A DNA stretch of 42,629 bases from Pseudomonadales bacterium (GTDB lineage Bacteria; Pseudomonadota; Gammaproteobacteria; Pseudomonadales; Azotimanducaceae): positions 1 to 42,629 of the forward strand of contig JAPYNO010000032.1 in assembly GCA_028283025.1 (NCBI GenBank), written 5' to 3'. The notes under the pieces were generated by a model. The model had not been told where the DNA came from. It made no database searches and saw nothing but the letters and a program-made list of their open reading frames with translations. Position 1 is the first letter of the stretch; every line of letters starts with the position of its first letter. Position numbers and translations under genes: made by a program. This document shows positions 7,607-16,067 of this stretch, piece after piece.

Positions 7607-8512
7607 ATGACACGAACCTCCTACAATCAGGCCGCCGCCCACGATGATCTGCCCGCAGAATCGATCGCTTGGCTGCGCGTCACGCCCTTCATCGCCTTGC
7701 ATCTTGCGTGTCTTGCGCCCTTTGTGGTCGGCGTGAGCGGCATCGCGATTGCCGTCGCCATCGCTTCTTATGCGCTTCGCGCGTTTGCCGTGAGCGCCTT
7801 CTATCACCGCTGCTTTTCGCATCGCGCCTTTCACGTCAATCGCGTGGTGCAGTTCGTGTTCGCATTCCTCGGCGCTGCCGCAACGCAGCGCGGCCCCTTG
7901 TGGTGGGCCGCTCAGCATCGTTTGCACCACACCCATGCCGACGGCGAGGGCGACCCGCATTCATCGCGGCGAGGATTTTGGTGGTCGCATGTGGCGTGGT
8001 TTCTCAGCAATGGGAACTTCCGCACGCCCTTGTACCGGGTGCGGGATCTGGCGCGATTCAAGGAACTTGTTTGGCTGAACCGCTTCGACCTCATCGCGCC
8101 GGTGAGCTTCGCTATCGCCATGTTCGCTCTTGGCGAGGCATTGGAGCCCGCCTTCCCGCAGACGAACGGCTGGCAAATGCTGGTGTGGGGCTATGTCATA
8201 TCCACTGTCGCGCTTATGCACGCGACGTTCATGGTGAACTCGCTCTCGCACCGCTTCGGCAAACGCCCCTTCGCCACCGCCGACCACAGCCGAAACAATG
8301 CGTGGCTCGCGCTGCTCACCTTTGGCGAAGGCTGGCACAACAATCATCACCGCTATGCGTCGAGCGCACGTCTCGGATTCTACTGGTGGCAGATTGATTT
8401 CGCGTGGCTCGGGCTGAAAGCGCTCGCTTTGTTCGGGCTTGTGCGGCACCTCAAGACGCCGCCCGAGGCTGTGCTACGGGAAGGCGTCAAGAGCGAATCA
8501 CAGGCGGTCTAG
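7607..8512 (+). CDS. Fatty acid (acyl-CoA delta-9 type) desaturase
   Basis: A membrane-bound di-iron desaturase that introduces a double bond into fatty acyl chains. The three histidine boxes are present: HRCFSH (67-72), HRLHHTH (104-110) and HNNHH (244-248). Hydrophobic membrane segments lie between them (for example residues 20-60 and 165-210). The length of 301 aa is normal for bacterial members, which use acyl-CoA or phospholipid-bound acyl chains. It is the first gene of a compact operon; the next start is 4 nt after its stop. Making an unsaturated chain is the expected first step before methylene or methyl transfer by the two SAM enzymes further downstream. Confidence 0.92.
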   Translation: MTRTSYNQAAAHDDLPAESIAWLRVTPFIALHLACLAPFVVGVSGIAIAVAIASYALRAFAVSAFYHRCFSHRAFHVNRVVQFVFAFLGAAATQRGPLWWAAQHRLHHTHADGEGDPHSSRRGFWWSHVAWFLSNGNFRTPLYRVRDLARFKELVWLNRFDLIAPVSFAIAMFALGEALEPAFPQTNGWQMLVWGYVISTVALMHATFMVNSLSHRFGKRPFATADHSRNNAWLALLTFGEGWHNNHHRYASSARLGFYWWQIDFAWLGLKALALFGLVRHLKTPPEAVLREGVKSESQAV

Positions 8513-8516
8513 CGCC

Positions 8517-9773
8517 ATGCGCGTAGCAGTTGTCGGCGGCGGTATTTCTGGGATTGCGGCGGCGCATGAGGCGCAAGCTTTCGCCGATGTCACGCTGTTC
8601 GAGGCGGCTTCTCGGCTCGGCGGTCATACGGACACCCACAACTTGCTTTTCTATGAACGCGCCTTCTCGGTTGACTCAGGGTTCATCATCTTCAATCGCA
8701 TCAACTATCCGCTCTTTTCCGCTTGGCTTGATGCGCTCGGCGTCGCCTCGCAGCCGACAGAAATGTCGTTTGGCGTTCAAACCGCGGATGGCTTCGAGTA
8801 TGGCACTTCGGGCTTGGATGCGTTTTTTTGTCAGCGTAGCAATCTTGTTCGACCCGGCTTCTTGAGGATGTTCGGCGATATTCGGCGCTTCTATCGCAGC
8901 GCGGGCAGCGTTGCTCCCGATGATTCGCGAACACTTGAAGCCTATCTGCGCACGGAACGTTATTCGAAGGCATTTGCCGAGCACCACCTGCTACCCATGT
9001 GCGCTGCGCTCTGGAGCGCGCCTCATGCTGAAGCTCGCAAACTCGCGGTTGGCCATGTGGCGGTTTTCATGGTCAATCATGGGCTCACCCTCTGGCGAGG
9101 ACGCCCGGAGTGGCGCGTCGTTCGTGGCGGTTCGAGCGCCTATGTGCGTGCTTTTAAGGATGCTTTCAACGGCCAAATCCACCGCAACTGCGCGGTGCAC
9201 TCGGTTCGGGAGGATGCCTCTGGCGTGTTCGTGACAACCGCCGAGGGGCGTGATCGATTCGACCGTGTCATCCTCGCCTGCCACAGTGACGATGCCTGCG
9301 CACTCATCGATCAATCGAACTCGGCACGCGACATTCTCAGCGCCATCGCCTATCAGCCGAATCGTATGGTGCTGCATTCAGATGCGCGCGTCATGCCGCG
9401 TTCCCCCGCCGCTTGGTCGAGTTGGAATGTCTATGTCAATGAGCATGGTCAGTACGAGTGCACCTATTGGATGAATCGGCTGCAAGGGTTTGCAAGTAAG
9501 CCGCAGTTCTTTGTCACGCTGAATCCTGTTCGCGAGCTGAGCCGTGTGTGGGTGGAACGAGACTATCGCCATCCAATCTTTTCGCTCGAGGCTCACGCCG
9601 CCAAGCAGAGGCTCTCTGAACTCCACGCTGGCACGCGCATTTCCTATTGCGGTGCGTGGACTGGCTGGGGCTTTCACGAGGACGGTTTCAGAAGCGGTGT
9701 GGAAGCCGCCGCCCGTATACGAGCCGCCATCAACAGCCAAGATGCTGCTCAAGATACTGCTAATGCTGCATGA
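8517..9773 (+). CDS. FAD-dependent amine-oxidase-like protein of the lipid operon
   Basis: A flavoprotein of the NAD(P)/FAD-binding amine oxidase superfamily (COG2907 type), 418 aa. The N-terminal dinucleotide motif is VVGGGISGIAAAHEA, with Glu of LFEAASRLGGHT expected to bind ribose. The C-terminal FAD motif is near WGFHEDGFRSGVEAA. The start is ATG 8517, directly after the desaturase stop; the open frame reaches back into the desaturase but that part is not homologous. Its 3' end overlaps DUF1365 by 11 nt. In many proteobacteria this protein, DUF1365 and a cyclopropane synthase occur together; its substrate is probably a lipid acyl chain, which is inference. Confidence 0.88.
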   Translation: MRVAVVGGGISGIAAAHEAQAFADVTLFEAASRLGGHTDTHNLLFYERAFSVDSGFIIFNRINYPLFSAWLDALGVASQPTEMSFGVQTADGFEYGTSGLDAFFCQRSNLVRPGFLRMFGDIRRFYRSAGSVAPDDSRTLEAYLRTERYSKAFAEHHLLPMCAALWSAPHAEARKLAVGHVAVFMVNHGLTLWRGRPEWRVVRGGSSAYVRAFKDAFNGQIHRNCAVHSVREDASGVFVTTAEGRDRFDRVILACHSDDACALIDQSNSARDILSAIAYQPNRMVLHSDARVMPRSPAAWSSWNVYVNEHGQYECTYWMNRLQGFASKPQFFVTLNPVRELSRVWVERDYRHPIFSLEAHAAKQRLSELHAGTRISYCGAWTGWGFHEDGFRSGVEAAARIRAAINSQDAAQDTANAA

Positions 9774-10473
9774 ATGCAGTTTTCAAGGCGCTGTCACGCA
9801 CATGCGGCGCTCCCCTCGTCGTCATGGATTTCGTTATCCTCTCTGGATGCTGTATGTCGATCTTGATCGTATCGATCAGACGACGCTGCTGCGGCCGCGC
9901 TTTCTTGCATCGGTGGATCGGGGACACCTGCTGAGCAGCGAGGATGTATACAGAGAGCTTGTGAAAACCAACCCCGAACAGGCCGCCGCAACGCCTATGC
10001 GTATCTTTGCCCTCACTCAGCCGCGTTCACTTGGCGCCTCGTTCAATCCGGTGAACTTCTATTTCTGCTTCGCCGGTGAGCGGCTCGCGGCGCTTCTCCT
10101 GCAAGTCACCAACACGCCTTGGGGCGAGCACTACTGCTATGCGCTGCACACGCAAAGCGCATCGAACACGCAGAGCTTTCGCTTCGACAAGGACTTTCAC
10201 GTATCGCCGTTTCTGCCGATGAGCGGCCATTACCGGCTGCGACTGAGAATGACCGACGATGCGATCAAAATCGCCATGCGCCTGAACACCGGCGAAGGGC
10301 CCTTGTCCGCGTGCCTCACGCTGCGCGCCAAACCGCTGACTCGCCTTGAAGTTCTGCGCGGCGCACTTCGAAGGCCAGCGCAAAGTGCGTTGACGCTGGC
10401 TCGAATTCATTGGCAGGCGGCGCGTCTTTTCCTCAAGCGGACGCCCTTTCACCCCCACCCCGCCAAGCTGTGA
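9763..10473 (+). CDS. DUF1365 family protein
   Basis: The N-terminus (FQGAVTHMRRSPRRHGFRY, then LWMLYVDLDRI) is the hallmark of DUF1365, and FNPVNFYFCF with NTPWGEHYCYAL are further conserved blocks. The function is not established; it is nearly always beside the FAD amine-oxidase-like protein and a cyclopropane fatty acid synthase, so a role in fatty-acyl modification is likely. I choose ATG 9763 (236 aa) because homologues begin just before the FQGAVTH region; ATG 9742 is an alternative. The start overlaps the upstream gene, and the stop TGA shares a base with the next ATG (TGATG), so translation is probably coupled. Confidence 0.87.
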   Translation: MLHECSFQGAVTHMRRSPRRHGFRYPLWMLYVDLDRIDQTTLLRPRFLASVDRGHLLSSEDVYRELVKTNPEQAAATPMRIFALTQPRSLGASFNPVNFYFCFAGERLAALLLQVTNTPWGEHYCYALHTQSASNTQSFRFDKDFHVSPFLPMSGHYRLRLRMTDDAIKIAMRLNTGEGPLSACLTLRAKPLTRLEVLRGALRRPAQSALTLARIHWQAARLFLKRTPFHPHPAKL

Positions 10474-11678
10474 TGATCGCGCGGAAATTTGTCCATACAG
10501 CGCTTTCCTCTATCGCTGAAGGCACGGTGGAGATGATCGATGCCGAAGGCACTTCGACCTTCGGCAGTGGCGCAATGCGAGCAACGATCACCGTTCACAA
10601 CCCCGCCTTCTACGCGAAGCTCTTGCGAGGCGCATCGCTCGCCGCGGGCACAAGCTATATGGACGGCGACTGGGACAGCGACGATCTCGTAGTACTCGTG
10701 CGCGTCATGGCGCGCAATCGAGAGGCACTCGACGGTTTGGGCAGCGTGGCGGCAGTGCCGATGCGCCTCTATGACTCGCTTGGACACGCATTCAGACGAA
10801 ATTCGCGCACAGGCAGCCGCCGCAATATTGAAGCGCACTATGACTTGGGGGATGACCTGTTCGGTTTGTTTCTTGACAAGCGCATGATGTACTCATCGGC
10901 AGTGTTCGAGACCGGCAAGGAGACCTTGGACGAAGCGAGCGACGCCAAGCTGATGCGCCTGTGCAGGAAACTCGATTTGAAAAGCAGCGACCATTTGCTC
11001 GAAATCGGCACAGGCTGGGGCGGACTTGCGGTGTTCGCCGCCGAGCACTTTGGCTGCCGCGTCACCACCACGACTATCTCCAAGGCGCAGCACGCGCACG
11101 CCAAGAGACAAGTTGCGGCGGCAGGACTGAGCGACAGGGTGGAAGTGCTGTACGCTGATTACCGATCACTGTCCGGCCAATATGACAAGCTGGTGTCGGT
11201 AGAGATGGTCGAGGCGGTTGGGCATCAATACCTCGACACCTATTTTCACACCTGCGCACGACTTTTGCGCCCTGACGGGTTGATGGCCCTGCAAGCCATC
11301 ACCATCCAAGATGCTGCCTACCGCCGCGCACTCAAGAGCGTGGACTTCATCAAGAAATACATCTTCCCCGGTGGATTCATACCATGCAACAGCGTCCTGA
11401 CTGCTTCGGCGGGCGCGGCTGGACTCACGTTGGCCAACCTTGAAGACTTCGGCCCGGATTACGCGCGAACGCTTCGCGTTTGGCGCGAACGCCTTGAGCA
11501 AAACCGCTCGCAAGCCATCGCACTCGGCTACGATGAGCGCTTCTTGAGAATGTGGCGATTCTATTTCGCCTATTGCGAAGGCGGCTTTATGGAGCGCAGC
11601 ATCAGCGATGTGCAAATGCTTTTGACGATGCCCGATTACACAGGCCAGGTGTGGCGAGCCCATGCGTCGTCTTCTTGA
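10473..11678 (+). CDS. Cyclopropane-fatty-acyl-phospholipid synthase family
   Basis: A SAM-dependent enzyme that adds a methylene or methyl carbon to double bonds in phospholipid acyl chains at the membrane. Visible signatures are the family entry motif NIEAHYDLGDDLF, KRMMYSSAVF, the SAM-binding glycine motif LEIGTGWGGLA, VSVEMVEAVGHQY, and IKKYIFPGGFIP. It has 401 aa, the usual length. The start ATG 10473 overlaps the DUF1365 stop in a TGATG junction, and the end overlaps the next methyltransferase by 17 nt. The product could be a cyclopropane fatty acid or, given the neighbours, a methylated or furan fatty acid precursor; sequence alone does not decide. Confidence 0.92.
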   Translation: MIARKFVHTALSSIAEGTVEMIDAEGTSTFGSGAMRATITVHNPAFYAKLLRGASLAAGTSYMDGDWDSDDLVVLVRVMARNREALDGLGSVAAVPMRLYDSLGHAFRRNSRTGSRRNIEAHYDLGDDLFGLFLDKRMMYSSAVFETGKETLDEASDAKLMRLCRKLDLKSSDHLLEIGTGWGGLAVFAAEHFGCRVTTTTISKAQHAHAKRQVAAAGLSDRVEVLYADYRSLSGQYDKLVSVEMVEAVGHQYLDTYFHTCARLLRPDGLMALQAITIQDAAYRRALKSVDFIKKYIFPGGFIPCNSVLTASAGAAGLTLANLEDFGPDYARTLRVWRERLEQNRSQAIALGYDERFLRMWRFYFAYCEGGFMERSISDVQMLLTMPDYTGQVWRAHASSS

Positions 11679-12693
11679 TCTCGCCGAACGCGGACTGCTG
11701 CCGGATGCGCTGATCAGGTTCGGCGCACGCAGACTGACGCGCGAACGACTGCGCCAAGAATGCTCATCTGACATTGAACGCGCAGCGCAGCGCTATGCGG
11801 CCATGCTCGAAGAATTGCGGCAAAGCCCCCTTGCCTTGCAGCCGGAGGCCGCCAACGAGCAACACTATGAAGTCCCGGCAGCGTTCTTTCGACATGTGCT
11901 GGGGCCGCGCATGAAATACAGCGCCTGCTATTGGCCGAAGGATGTGCGCACGCTCGCCGATGCGGAAACCGCCATGCTCGAACTCTACGGCGAGCGCGCC
12001 AAGCTTAAAGACGGCATGCGCATCCTTGATCTTGGCTGCGGATGGGGCGCGTTTACCCTATGGGCGGCAGAGCGCTTCCCGAACTCGCGTATTCTGGCGG
12101 TGTCCAACTCACACTCGCAAAAAGCGATGATCGAATCGCAAGCGCGCACCCTTGGCTTTGACAACATCAAGGTGCGCACCGCAGATGTCAACCAACTACA
12201 GCTCGATGCGCGTTTTGACCGTGTGGTGTCAATCGAAATGTTCGAGCATGTGCGCAACTATGCTTCGCTCCTTGAGCGCATCAGCAGCTGGCTGAACACG
12301 GATGGCCTGCTGTTCGTGCATATCTTTTGCCACCGGCACCTGATGTATCCCTTTGAAGACGAAGGCGATGCGAATTGGATGGCGCGTCACTTCTTCACAG
12401 GTGGTCTGATGCCGGCGCGCGACACCCTGCTGTGCTTTCAAGATCACCTGCGCTTGGTCACGCGCTGGGAACTCTCCGGCAACCACTACCGCAAAACCGC
12501 GCGCGCCTGGCTTGAGAATCTCGATGCCGAGCGAGCAGGCGCAGCCGCTGCCCTTGCTTGCGGCGAATCCGACTCGGATACGCGAGCGGTGCAGCGCTGG
12601 CGTATGTTCTTCATGGCCTGCGAGGCGTTGTTTGGCTTCTCGAATGGCAGCGAATGGCTCATCGCCCACTATCTTTTTGCGCCGCATGAATGA
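11662..12693 (+). CDS. Second cyclopropane-synthase-like SAM methyltransferase
   Basis: A 343-aa class I SAM methyltransferase distantly related to cyclopropane fatty acid synthases. It shows HYEVPAAFFRHVLGPRMKYS, the SAM motif ILDLGCGWGAFTLWAA, SIEMFEHVRNY and HFFTGGLMP. It differs clearly from its neighbour, so it is not a recent duplicate. Paired synthase and methyltransferase genes occur in lipid loci making branched or furan fatty acids in other bacteria (from memory). It overlaps the upstream gene by 17 nt and the histidine kinase by 8 nt, so it is firmly in the operon. The acceptor is unknown; some relatives methylate amines, so a small-molecule acceptor cannot be excluded. Confidence 0.87.
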   Translation: MRRLLDLAERGLLPDALIRFGARRLTRERLRQECSSDIERAAQRYAAMLEELRQSPLALQPEAANEQHYEVPAAFFRHVLGPRMKYSACYWPKDVRTLADAETAMLELYGERAKLKDGMRILDLGCGWGAFTLWAAERFPNSRILAVSNSHSQKAMIESQARTLGFDNIKVRTADVNQLQLDARFDRVVSIEMFEHVRNYASLLERISSWLNTDGLLFVHIFCHRHLMYPFEDEGDANWMARHFFTGGLMPARDTLLCFQDHLRLVTRWELSGNHYRKTARAWLENLDAERAGAAAALACGESDSDTRAVQRWRMFFMACEALFGFSNGSEWLIAHYLFAPHE

Positions 12694-14017
12694 GACATCG
12701 ACGACGCGCCCTGGGTTGCAGGCTCGTCTTGGGCGGCTGTTTGCGGCGCAGCTCGCCGTTATCGGCACGGCGACAGTGATCGGCATCTTCATCACGCAGC
12801 TTCTCGTCGAAGGTGTGTTGACGCGCCGAGCGCTCGATGCCGAAGCGGCGCACTTCTGGACGCTTTGGCAGAGCAATCCACAGCAGCCGCTGCCCGGTAC
12901 GGCCAATCTGCGCGGCTACTTGATCGACCGCGATAGCTTGTCCGCTGATCGCATCACAGATCTGCCGCAACCTCTGCGCGCCGAGCCGCCAGGATTTCGG
13001 CGCACGCACTTGGATGGCGCGAGCAAGTTGGTGCATGTCTCCGATCAGGACGAGTTTCGCCTGTACCTTGTGTTTGCAGCTGACCGAATATCCAATTTGG
13101 CGTTCTACTTCGGCACCTTGCCGCTATCAATCGTATTGCTGCTGATCTACGGATTGCTGTTTGTGGGCTATCGCTGGTCGCAGGCGGCGCTATCGCCGAT
13201 TGTGCGCTTCGCGCGGCAACTCGATGTGGCAGATCTCGACTACAAGGGCGCGTTCGCACTCGACTTCGAATCATTGCGGGTCAATGCCGACGCCGAGATC
13301 GCAACCATGATCGATGCGTTTAAGCACTTTGCGATGCGCTTGAGCGACGCGGTGGAGCGTGAGCGAGTGTTCGCCCGCGACGCTGGCCATGAGCTGCGCA
13401 CGCCGCTTGCGGTATTCAAAGGTTCTTTAGATTTGCTTGAGCGCAATCGCAACCGCCCCGCCCATGATCTGGAGGCGCTTAAGCGAATGCGCCGCACGGC
13501 GGACGAGATGGAGTCGCTTCTTGAAACACTCTTGCTGCTCTCCCGCAATGCCGCCGCCGACAACGTATCGCCTGCATCGCCAACGCCCGTGGCGCCGCTT
13601 CTCCTTGCCGAAGTGGATGCTATGCAAGCGGTAGCGAGCGAGCGCGGAAACTCGCTCGCAGCAAAAGTGGAAGCAGAGATTGAAGTCGAAGCGCCCGCTG
13701 CCGTGCTGCGCAGCGTTGTGGGGAACCTGCTGCGCAATGCCGTTGCCTATACGACGGGTGGCGTGGTCGAAGTGACCCTGTTCACGGACGGCATTCGCGT
13801 TGAGGACAACGGCATTGGCATGTCTCGCGAGGAGCTCGCCAACATGTTTGAGCCGTTCTATCGAGCTGAGGCGAGCCGCGGCGCGAACAAGGGACATGGC
13901 CTTGGACTCGCCATTGTTCGTCGCCTCTGTCAGCAATACGGCTGGACAATACGCGCCCGCAGCCAGCCGAGGCAGGGTACGACCATGGAGCTCAGGTTCG
14001 TCAGCGATTCGAATTGA
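12686..14017 (+). CDS. Sensor histidine kinase closing the lipid operon
   Basis: A membrane sensor kinase of 443 aa. Transmembrane helix 1 is at about residues 18-45 and helix 2 at about 140-165, enclosing a periplasmic sensor of about 95 aa with no recognised fold. A HAMP-like linker follows. The phospho-accepting His235 lies in GHELRTPLAVF. The ATPase lobe shows NLLRNAVAYT (N box), VEDNGIGM (G1) and GHGLGLAIVRRL (G2). Start ATG 12686 overlaps the methyltransferase stop. Its 3' end overlaps the convergent response regulator gene by 17 nt. The membrane location and operon suggest it monitors membrane or envelope state and adjusts acyl-chain chemistry; that is inference. Confidence 0.93.
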   Translation: MNETSTTRPGLQARLGRLFAAQLAVIGTATVIGIFITQLLVEGVLTRRALDAEAAHFWTLWQSNPQQPLPGTANLRGYLIDRDSLSADRITDLPQPLRAEPPGFRRTHLDGASKLVHVSDQDEFRLYLVFAADRISNLAFYFGTLPLSIVLLLIYGLLFVGYRWSQAALSPIVRFARQLDVADLDYKGAFALDFESLRVNADAEIATMIDAFKHFAMRLSDAVERERVFARDAGHELRTPLAVFKGSLDLLERNRNRPAHDLEALKRMRRTADEMESLLETLLLLSRNAAADNVSPASPTPVAPLLLAEVDAMQAVASERGNSLAAKVEAEIEVEAPAAVLRSVVGNLLRNAVAYTTGGVVEVTLFTDGIRVEDNGIGMSREELANMFEPFYRAEASRGANKGHGLGLAIVRRLCQQYGWTIRARSQPRQGTTMELRFVSDSN

Positions 14018-14699
14018 CGGCATCGCCAATGTCGAGCCGATAGCCGCGACCGGGAATGGTGGCAACCACTGGTGTCTCGAACGGCCGGTCGAGTGCTTGG
14101 CGAAGCTTATACAGATGGCTGCGCAAGGCATCGCTCTCCGGCGGCTCATCGCCCCACAGCTCATCCTCGAGCGCTCGCCTCGAGACGACCTTGGGATGCT
14201 CGCGCATCAATACGCGCAGAATCTCGAAGGCGGTGCCGGTTAGTGCGATCAGCTGCCCTTGGCGACGCACTTCGAGTGTTTCGGCATCAAGGGACAGCTC
14301 GGCAATCTCGTAACGGGCTTTGATACCCTTCGAGCGTCGCGCCAGGGCTTCAATTCGAGCCGCCAGCTCGGGCATGTCGAAGGGTTTGACTAGGTAGTCA
14401 TCGGCGCCGGCCTCGAATCCGCTCAATTTATCGCCCAGCTCGTCGCGTGCGGTCAGCATGATGATAGGCGTGGTGATCTTGGCATCATTGCGCAGACGTT
14501 TGCACACAGTCATGCCGTCCACGCCTGGCAGCATCAAATCAAGCACGATCACGTCATAGCGCTGCGTCACCGCCAAGTGCAATGCCACCAGCCCGTCGGC
14601 GGCGTAATCCACTTCATGACCACAGGCTTCGATGTAAGCGCCGATCGTTTCCGCAAGCGTGCGGTGATCCTCGACGAGCAGCACGCTCAGATTGCTCAT
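14001..14699 (-). CDS. OmpR/PhoB-family response regulator
   Basis: A two-domain DNA-binding regulator of 232 aa. The receiver domain has Asp10-Asp11 (LLVEDH), phospho-acceptor Asp54 (VIVLDLMLPG), Thr83 and Lys105 (LVKPF). The C-terminal winged helix ends with SHLYKLRQALDRPF and VATIPGRGYRL. It is probably the partner of the kinase at 12686, although the two genes are convergent and overlap by 17 nt instead of forming one operon. It is transcribed from the GPH symporter side: its ATG overlaps the symporter stop (14696-14699). Candidate binding site: the 11-bp-spaced repeats at 7522-7540. Confidence 0.94.
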   Translation of the reverse strand: MSNLSVLLVEDHRTLAETIGAYIEACGHEVDYAADGLVALHLAVTQRYDVIVLDLMLPGVDGMTVCKRLRNDAKITTPIIMLTARDELGDKLSGFEAGADDYLVKPFDMPELAARIEALARRSKGIKARYEIAELSLDAETLEVRRQGQLIALTGTAFEILRVLMREHPKVVSRRALEDELWGDEPPESDALRSHLYKLRQALDRPFETPVVATIPGRGYRLDIGDAVNSNR

Positions 14700-16048
14700 G
14701 ATTCGCGCCTCTTCAGGAGTTCGCTGCGGAGCGCCTCATGCCTGGTGCGCGTCAAGGGATAGTTCCACACAATAAGCGCGCAGAACGCAAATCCAAGTGC
14801 CGGTCCAAAGCTGTAGAGCATGCGCAAACCGTCAAGACTGCCGCCAGCCCCGACAGCCTGGTCGTAGCCGGTCACGCCAAGAAGCGCGAGAGCCATGAAC
14901 GGCCCGAACGCCGAGCCGATCTTCACCACAAACGATGACACGGCGAAATACATGGCGGTGCGGTCCTCGCCAGTTTCGAGCGTGTCCAGATCGACAATGT
15001 CTGCGGTCATCGACGGCGGCACCACCGGAAACGCCGCGCCTAAGAATCCCGTACAGGCGGTGACCGGCAGCATGAACAGGAAATCCCCCGCGCCGAGCAG
15101 CATGTACAGGCAATGTAGACCAGCAAAGGCAAAGAGCGCAAGGCACCATGCCCGGTGCTTGTCAATACGCTGGCAAAACCAGTTCCAGAAAGGGATGCCA
15201 ATGAGCTGGCAGCCAAAGAAGATGAGCAGCATCAAGATGGCGAGGTTCTCTTCCTGCAACACATCCCGGATGAAAAACACCACCGTCACTGTCGCAATCG
15301 ATTGACCGAGAAAGTTGATGAAGAGCGCCCCGACCAAACGCCGGAATGGCAGGTTGCGCCACATGAGGCGCAAGCCCGGCAGCAGGGGTGTTCGCGCTGA
15401 TACGAAGGACTTTGGCTCATGCACGCCTAAGGCAGTAGCACTGATGGTCAATGGCACGAGCACCAGCATCATGAGTCCGATAATCAAAAGATTATTGCGA
15501 ATACCGCCAAGATGGAAGCAAAAGTAGACGGTGCAGACGCCCGCCACGAGGGGCACCAGCTTGCTGAATACATTAGCGGCGATGCCGATCCATGAGCGCC
15601 ACGCCGTGATGCGTGTGCGCTCATCATAGCTCGCCGAAAGTTCGGCACCGAGCGCGTAGTAGGGGATCTGCAGCATGGTCCAGCCAAGCCAGAAGATCGC
15701 CAGCCACAGCAGCAGATAGTCTGCGCCGACACCATCGGGCGGCACGAACAGACGGTAGGAAGCGAGCGTCAGGAAGGGGATGGAGGCGAGCATCCACACG
15801 CGCCTGCGGCCCCATCTGCTTCGGGTGTGGTCTGTCGCCCAGCCGATCAATGGATCGGTGACGATATCGAAGCTGCGCGCAATGAGCATCATGGTGCCGA
15901 CCACCGCCACTTCGATGCCCATGTCGGCACCATACAGATTCGGCACCAATGAGAGCACCGGAATCATAGCAACCTGAATCGGCATGTCCGACAGGCCGTA
16001 GAAGAAGAGCGTGCGCCTTGGCAGGGGCTGGGGAGCCTTGATACTCAC
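14696..16048 (-). CDS. GPH-family (MFS_2) sugar/cation symporter-like transporter
   Basis: A membrane transporter of 450 aa with about 12 predicted helices, in the glycoside-pentoside-hexuronide:cation symporter group. The loop DIVTDPLIGWATDHTRSRWG is the family signature. The start is GTG 16048 with GGAG about 8 nt upstream. It lies 19 nt after the Rieske oxygenase and overlaps the response regulator by 4 nt, so the three are probably one transcript. A GPH-family gene is also, from memory, found in the Rhodobacter locus holding cyclopropane-synthase, DUF1365 and FAD-oxidase genes, so this transporter may belong functionally with the lipid operon across the boundary. The substrate is unknown. 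Confidence 0.88.
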   Translation of the reverse strand: MSIKAPQPLPRRTLFFYGLSDMPIQVAMIPVLSLVPNLYGADMGIEVAVVGTMMLIARSFDIVTDPLIGWATDHTRSRWGRRRVWMLASIPFLTLASYRLFVPPDGVGADYLLLWLAIFWLGWTMLQIPYYALGAELSASYDERTRITAWRSWIGIAANVFSKLVPLVAGVCTVYFCFHLGGIRNNLLIIGLMMLVLVPLTISATALGVHEPKSFVSARTPLLPGLRLMWRNLPFRRLVGALFINFLGQSIATVTVVFFIRDVLQEENLAILMLLIFFGCQLIGIPFWNWFCQRIDKHRAWCLALFAFAGLHCLYMLLGAGDFLFMLPVTACTGFLGAAFPVVPPSMTADIVDLDTLETGEDRTAMYFAVSSFVVKIGSAFGPFMALALLGVTGYDQAVGAGGSLDGLRMLYSFGPALGFAFCALIVWNYPLTRTRHEALRSELLKRRES

Positions 16049-16067
16049 GGCGCCGCTCCGAGCCGCC

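Noticed and set aside
13427..14164. 245-aa minus-strand frame across the kinase and regulator ends
   Set aside because: Antisense to the histidine kinase ATPase domain, with no recognisable domain.
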